Assembly: GCA_016165875.1 (NCBI GenBank)
Contig: JABBOT010000030.1
Coordinates: 744,001-808,000, forward strand
DNA length: 64,000 bases
Direction: 5' to 3'
Source of the DNA: Acanthopleura granulata
Taxonomy: Eukaryota; Mollusca; Polyplacophora; Chitonida; Chitonidae
Shown: positions 58,591 through 64,000 of the stretch, one piece after another
How positions within the stretch are numbered: position 1 is the stretch's first letter
Layout of the letters: each line of letters starts with the position of its first letter
Notes under the pieces: model-generated
The model's database searches: none
Seen by the model: only the letters and a program-made list of their open reading frames with translations
What the model was told of the DNA's origin: nothing
Position numbers and translations under genes: made by a program

Positions 58591-58949
58591 AATGAACTTA
58601 CCACCTTTAGATAAGGTTCGTATCATCTAAAGGCCTGTGTCGTGCTGATTCCAAATGTGTTTTGGGTCTACGTGCTCACTGTGGAAACACAACCTTTATT
58701 TGTATTTTATTCACAACAAAGTGTAAAGAAATCATGGCAACCATATTTAGAATCAGCAGAATATGTGTGAACTAAGCACCCTTGATTCGAGGTTCCATTG
58801 CGTTGTTTACTTGTTTTATATCGCACGTACATGTAATAAATGCGAGGACAACTTAACATTTTCAGTAATTCCAGACCAGTGACGTCTAGAATTTTGCATC
58901 TAACATCACACCAAATTTTTTACTTTATTCTTCTTAAGCTACGGTGCTA

Positions 58950-58985
58950 TCTCGGGGAGGGGGGAGGGGGGAGGGGGAGGGGGGC
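58950..58985 (+). other. G-run with quadruplex potential
   Basis: Five G-runs of five or six bases separated by single A, at the edge of a segment absent from gene C. Confidence 0.7.
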
Positions 58986-60309
58986 TCATATTTTACTTCT
59001 TAAACACTTACATGAACAGTTAGTATAAAACCCTAATGAAGTAAATTCACAAGAGGCCAGATTTCGCCGGTAAGCTGCCACCAGTGGCAATGTCGTCGCG
59101 CCCCTGTTTTTATTCTCTTATATCTCATATATTAATCGCCATCATACGCTTGTGATATTGCCGACGTAGCGTTAATAAGCCATAATAATTGACTCTTTCA
59201 TTCAGTTATAATAGAGCAAGCGCACTAAAGGTGGTCTGTCCTCTTAAGGAAGCTGTGTCGTTTCCATCATCTTCGTTAAGTCTGTCGATCACGTCCTTCC
59301 TCTTTTGTGTTGGGAGGAATGCTGGTCGAATGTTCTAGAATACACGGCTGGGAATGAGAAGCCTGCCTCAGTGATGGCTGGTTGCATCAATGTCCATTGT
59401 GGACTCCAGTTTGTGAGATGTCAAGATAATATAAAACCTATATATGATAACACTGATCCTCCTCTGCTTACAGTTGTAATACCAGAGTTAATAATGTATT
59501 TTATAACCGCCATGGTTTGAGGAACATCCAGTGTTTAAAAACTAAAACACTTTACTCAACTCTTTACTGATATATGGTCAGTAAAACAGAGAACTTTCGT
59601 TATTATTGTCACACGCTTAGTTAAACCAATAATACACCCTATAATTGTTTTTGTTATATTTGTCTACATTGTATTTGAGTTTTGCACGAAACGCATTCAC
59701 AGTAATAACTTGGTTTAGGTTTCTAGAAATAGGGGCGTGACAATGTACAGAGGAGCATACATGAGAGGGCAGTTTTCAAACTTCTAAAACTGTTTTCTCA
59801 AAAGCCCGCATGAAGCGAATGTAACCAGTTTAATGAATGATACACAAGCAGAACAATTAAACAATAACATGCAAGTAAAACAAAGTGTTATTCCACATAC
59901 ACATAACGTGAAGAAAGGATCATTACATAAAAATAGCATGTCCATTGCCAAGATATAAATATTTCATCTAGAATAAAACGTCAATGTAATCTACACATTA
60001 GTATGTCAGCAAATGTAGATGGTCCAAAATTCACACCACAGAAGCAGATATGCATCTATAAATGCATCATTACTGTAAAATTTGATGTTTCCTTGCTCAA
60101 TTCCCGAAGAAATAATTTAGCACAGTGACAGCTACAGTGCACGTTTCTATGTGTCTCAAGACGGTAATAATAAATAGCATTTGTTTAGGTCAAAACTAGA
60201 TTTCTTCTAAAACCGCATTGATTCACTCTTGTGGAATCGCTATATATTGTAAAATAAAAATAAAGGATACATTTGTCTTTTTCAAACCGCAATGCAAATT
60301 ATTCAGGTA

Positions 60310-60525
60310 AATACAATATATGTATTTAATCGTTTTTTTGTGGCATGCTCAAAATATTTTACATACACGGAGTCGATCAGGCGATATAGTCTGGTGGAAA
60401 CTTACACCCATCCATAGGTTACTAAAAGACCTATGAAAACGAGCATGAGCTGCGGTGTACCGCACAGCTACCGCATTGATAAGAGGCTCCTGGGTCATTG
60501 TGCTGCGCTAGGCCCAGGGGACCCC
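60310..60525 (-). mobile_element. Diverged SINE, duplicate of 27165
   Basis: Same truncated form and flanks as in gene C. Confidence 0.75.
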
Positions 60526-60668
60526 GAAGATTATTAAAAGATTTGATGATAGATATGGCACCCTTGTTTTCTTCAAAGAATAATCTGAGATATGCCTGTT
60601 GTTATAGCACTTTTTTTCAATGGGTACTTCACAAACCTTCATGCAACCAAACTACCTCATTTTTCATA

Positions 60669-61090
60669 GTGCCATCTTCAAGGGTGGCTGGTGGCCTCCG
60701 TGGCTCAGTCGGCTAGCGCGATAGCGCAACGTAATGACATAAACCTCCCACCAATGCGGTCGTTGCAAGTTCAAGTCCAGCTCTTATTGGCTGCCTGTTC
60801 GGCCGCATGTGGGAAGGTCTGCCAGCAACCTGCGGTTGGTCCTGGGTTTCCGCCGGGCTCCGTACCGTTTTTTCCCTCCATAACGCTGACCGCCTTCGTA
60901 TAAGAAATATTCTTGAGTACGACGTAAAACATTAATCAAACAAATAAATTTAAGAAATCAATGATGACTGTGAGAGCTAGCACAACCAGCACTCCAACAT
61001 CACGGGTTTTATCACCTTGCGACGTTGATTGTCACTGTCCTTTGGACGCGTCTGGTCGAATGCATAACCCTCATGGACGACTGTGAATCT
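60669..61090 (+). pseudogene. SINE-interrupted EGF exon, gene E copy 1
   Basis: TGCCATCTTCAAGGGTGGCT, then a full SINE (60688-60960 with intact TGGCTCAGTCGG and GTTCAAGTCC boxes), then exon remnant from TGATGACTGTGAGAGCTAG. Confidence 0.75.
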
Positions 61091-61249
61091 CTAATGTATA
61101 ATTAGGATAATTAACAGATGACTAATGGTAGAAATAACAATCTTGTCTCTTTCGTAGAAAGATCTCAGATAATATCTGCATTTACACCATGTTATAAAGA
61201 TGATGCTCTGTAAGATATCCATGCAACCTATGCTCTTTATTTTTCACAG

Positions 61250-61351
61250 TGCCGTCTTCTGTGATGACTGGGACAACTACCACAAACAGGACCCGAAGCC
61301 TTTGTGCTTTAAAACATTGCAACGTTGACAATGACTGCCCCAACGACAATG
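61250..61351 (+). pseudogene. EGF exon with internal deletion
   Basis: Starts like 28087 (acceptor TTTTCACAG, TGCCGTCTTC) but jumps from GACTGCC to CCAACGACAATGG, losing about 85 bp and three or four cysteines; GCC microhomology at the joint. A GTAAAA donor-like word follows at phase 1, so the remnant could still be spliced in frame, giving three cysteines and no complete fold. Confidence 0.7.
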
Positions 61352-61522
61352 GTAAAATGCTCCTGGGTCATTGTGCTGCGCTAGGCCCAGGTTACCCCGA
61401 AGATTATTAAAAGATTTGATGATAGATATAGCAGATATAGAGATATGTCTGTGGTTATAGCACTTTTTGCAAAGAGTGCTTCACAAACCTTCATGCAACC
61501 AAACTACCTCATTTTTCATAGT

Positions 61523-61915
61523 GCCATCTTCGAGGATGGCTGGGGGCCTCCGTGCCTCAGTCGGCTAGCGCGATAGCGCAGCGCAATGACCTAAACCTCC
61601 TACCAATGCGGTCGCTGCAAGTTGAAGTCCAGCTCATATTGGCTGCCTGTTCGGCCGTACGTGGGAAGGTCTGCCAGCAACCTGCGGGCGGTCCTGGGTT
61701 TCCGCCGGGCTCCGTACCGTTTTTTCCCACCATAACGCTGGCCGCCGTCGTATAAGTGAAATATTCTTGAGTACGACGTAAAACATCAATCAAACAAATA
61801 AATTTAATAAATCAATGATGACTACTACAACCAGCACTCCAACATCACGGGTTTTATCACCTTGGGACGTTGATTGTCACTGTTCTTTGGACGCGTCTGG
61901 CCAAATGCATAACCT
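61523..61915 (+). pseudogene. SINE-interrupted EGF exon, gene E copy 2
   Basis: Second tandem copy of the 60669 structure, preceded by a repeat of GCTCCTGGGTCATTGTGCTG sequence. Homology ends at about 61915. Confidence 0.75.
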
Positions 61916-62224
61916 AGACTAACATTTTTCAAACCGGAACAAAGCACCACACCTCGGTTAAAAATCGGTGATGTTATCAGATAAAATATAAATGAATACT
62001 TTGTAAAACAACTGTGCGCAAATTCGCACATTCACAATGCATGTGTATAAGTGGTACACAATTTGCAAATCACCGATACACAAGCCACTGTGGATGTATT
62101 GCAAAAGTTACAAAAATTATGTACTGCAGGTACAAGAAATTATGTGGATGTGCATTTTTGCAGCAATAATACGTACCGCTCTTACACAGAGTACAACACA
62201 TGACCTAGTTAACCTCTGATTGAT

Positions 62225-62490
62225 GTTATGTTACAAGCCGAACATGGAGCAGAATATCGTTGACCTGCCCCATTCTATAATGTTCAAGATGATCCAGCAG
62301 TGATAAGCCACCCCTTTGTGTGTTCGGGTGGTCGTACACCAAGTGCTTCAGACATGGCCTGTCTACACTACATACATATTCAGCTCACTCTGCTTTATCA
62401 TCCATATTCCTTTCTCTCGTCTCCGTGGTTTCCTGCACCACACATTTGATATGTTCTTAGTTCAACGTTAAACCCCATTGGAATATATAA
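62225..62490 (+). repeat. Interspersed repeat: TTACAAGCCGAACATGGAGC
   Basis: Third full copy, colinear with 41088. Confidence 0.75.
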
Positions 62491-63681
62491 ATAAGACATT
62501 ACATTACATGAGGTATTTTGTGGATACCTTTTGTCATACAACAGACACTAAAGCTGGATAAACATTACAATGAAAAACATACTGTACAATTACATTTAGG
62601 ATTCAGTTTTGCAGTCCTGAATTTCACTTCATTCATAACGTTCCTCATTCTCCAAAGTTCACATGTCGGGATTGGTAAACGTATGACACACGGTAACATT
62701 TTTCTAGTTGAAAGGCAGAGAAAGCATAAAAAATTAGAAACATAATGTTATGGTGTAGCTTTTCAGCAGAAAAATACTGCAAAAATAGCGCAAAATTTGT
62801 CTAAAACTTCTTAAAGAAATTGGTCTCTTCGATTTAACTATTTCCCACCCATAACATGCTTTCCTGAAACATATCAGTTTGAGAGCAATTCTTCGATCAA
62901 TATTTAGGTGACCCTACTTAGCTAGCACTACAATACTTCGAACCCAGTATTTCAAAGCTGTATTTTATGATTTAAATCCTGAGTGCGTGTGAAATTTTCA
63001 TCCTGAATCTCACATCCAGACGAAAGATTAAAATTCCCGTTATATTTTTGTCAAATTTCAAGAGAATATCCAGTTCAGTGCCCCCTCTTTTTAAATAACC
63101 TAGGCCGTGAGAAAATATACTTTTCACAAGTTTTGTTCAAAACAGCTTTTTCTTTGTAGATCGAGGTTGTTGAATTATCATTATGATTATCATTATGATT
63201 ATTATGAAATGATCCTTGAGTTTGATATTTAATTCACTTCACGATATGGCGACCCTTTGTGACATCAAGCTTTGGCTGTTTGCTAGTCTTGCAGTTTGGT
63301 GCATTGGAGTTTCTTAATAAAAAATCAGTTTACGAATTAAAAAGTATGGTGATTAACAGCCATGGACACAAGCCCGGTATAAGTGATGTGTTTCTGTTCT
63401 TTAAAGACGAGGAAAAAGTACGAAAAAATTTGTTTTGTATCAAAATGGAACAGTTCCTTATTCCACAAAAAAGCATCGAAAGACAACGAAGGTATTCATG
63501 TATTTATGACTGCCACAAAGTTTAAACAATTTGACCACTTAACTCTTTAAACCTAATTTTAGCATGAATATATCATGTTGTCATAAAGTTAATTTTCACA
63601 AGAGGAGCCAGATTCCATGAAGACAGAGACACAGGCGACATTATCATGTAAAATCTGTATGTTTTCCATCTTCTTTTCTAG

Positions 63682-63762
63682 ATTATTCTTCGACAACAGC
63701 TCCTACCACCTCTCCCTTCACTGGTACACAGCAGCAGAATGCTGTCACGGCTGATATGGGAG
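63682..63762 (+). CDS. Gene E stalk exon
   Basis: An 81-nt phase 1-1 exon (acceptor CTTTTCTAG, donor GTAACT), Thr/Ser/Gln-rich (SSTTAPTTSPFTGTQQQNA). Paralogue of 42610 with Phe replacing its Cys. Intact and in frame with exon 1. Confidence 0.6.
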
Positions 63763-64000
63763 GTAACTTAAACAGACAAATGTCTTGCCAGTACCCTGGT
63801 ATATACAACGCGAAATCACCTGGAGGTCGAGTAGTGAAATTAAAAAAGTAATAACAAAGATTCCAATTACAGCAACCGGACTCTTGAAAGTCACCAAGAG
63901 CGGGTTATATTATCCGCTTTTATTATACGCTTCGGCATTTGTAGGGATTTTGCCCTGACTGTAATAATTATCAAATGGTCTTCTACCGATAACTGGATTT

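Larger units (their letters stand above)
55940..60309 (+). other. Gene E intron 1
   Basis: Colinear with the gene C intron except for extra segments at about 56090-56900 and 57525-58985. Contains a SINE, a CCGGTAAG repeat copy near 59060 and a G-run. No exon was seen. Confidence 0.5.
55891..64000 (+). other. Gene E locus, 5' part (continues beyond the window)
   Basis: Signal exon at 55891 and a stalk exon at 63682. All EGF exons seen in between are broken (60669, 61250, 61523). A junction at about 61915 joins sequence of the SINE-interrupted exon directly to sequence matching 40771 onward in gene C, so the region holding the double EGF exon and first stalks has been deleted. Either a decaying gene or one encoding a short EGF-less stalk receptor. 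Confidence 0.5.

Noticed and set aside
60688..60800. tRNA gene, from A-box and B-box-like words
   Set aside because: No cloverleaf could be folded, and the segment is the head of a SINE with body and tail.

Overview
This is animal (eukaryotic) nuclear DNA: short exons with canonical GT/AG borders, long AT-rich introns, and many copies of tRNA-derived SINEs and broken non-LTR retrotransposon pieces. The abundant SINE core (around the words 'gtgttttacgccgtactcaagaatatttcac' split over its length) looks like the type common in molluscs and other lophotrochozoans. I infer a marine mollusc-like invertebrate but cannot name the species.

The window holds a tandem family of type-I membrane receptors on the + strand. 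The shared plan is: a signal-peptide exon; EGF-like exons in symmetric 1-1 phase; short Ser/Thr/Pro stalk exons; one transmembrane exon ending at phase 2; and a terminal exon that starts with a basic stop-transfer run and carries several tyrosine motifs. Layout: gene A, last exon only (705-1176); gene B (7716-22714, signal peptide to tail); gene C (25152-47083, signal peptide to tail, with one EGF exon carrying a stop and another destroyed by a SINE); D (50197-53402), a tandem copy of only the 3' half of gene C with a frameshifted transmembrane exon; gene E, 5' part (55891 to beyond the window), whose EGF exons here are deleted or SINE-interrupted.

The tails of B, C and D share a central block with Y-S-x-V, ten residues, Y-M/V-A-L, then I-Y-V-N-G. 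This resembles an ITAM-like pair followed by a Grb2-type YxN site. I infer a cell-surface recognition or phagocytic/immune receptor cluster evolving by birth and death of exons. Exon gain is visible in a nearly identical 1332-bp tandem duplication carrying one EGF exon. Exon loss is visible as in-frame stops, frameshifts, a SINE insertion, internal deletions and a clean loss of a stalk exon.

Other items: a 5.1-kb I/Jockey-group non-LTR retrotransposon on the - strand (34877-39972), dead, with a 12-bp target duplication and a pre-insertion paralogue nearby; a possible secreted cationic peptide gene on the - strand (24787-24954), divergent from gene C, with a decayed paralogue beside gene E; a 37-bp minisatellite; and several G-rich tracts. 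No rRNA, true tRNA gene or CRISPR array was seen. Gene models are inferred from splice signals, phase and paralogy only; there is no transcript evidence here.
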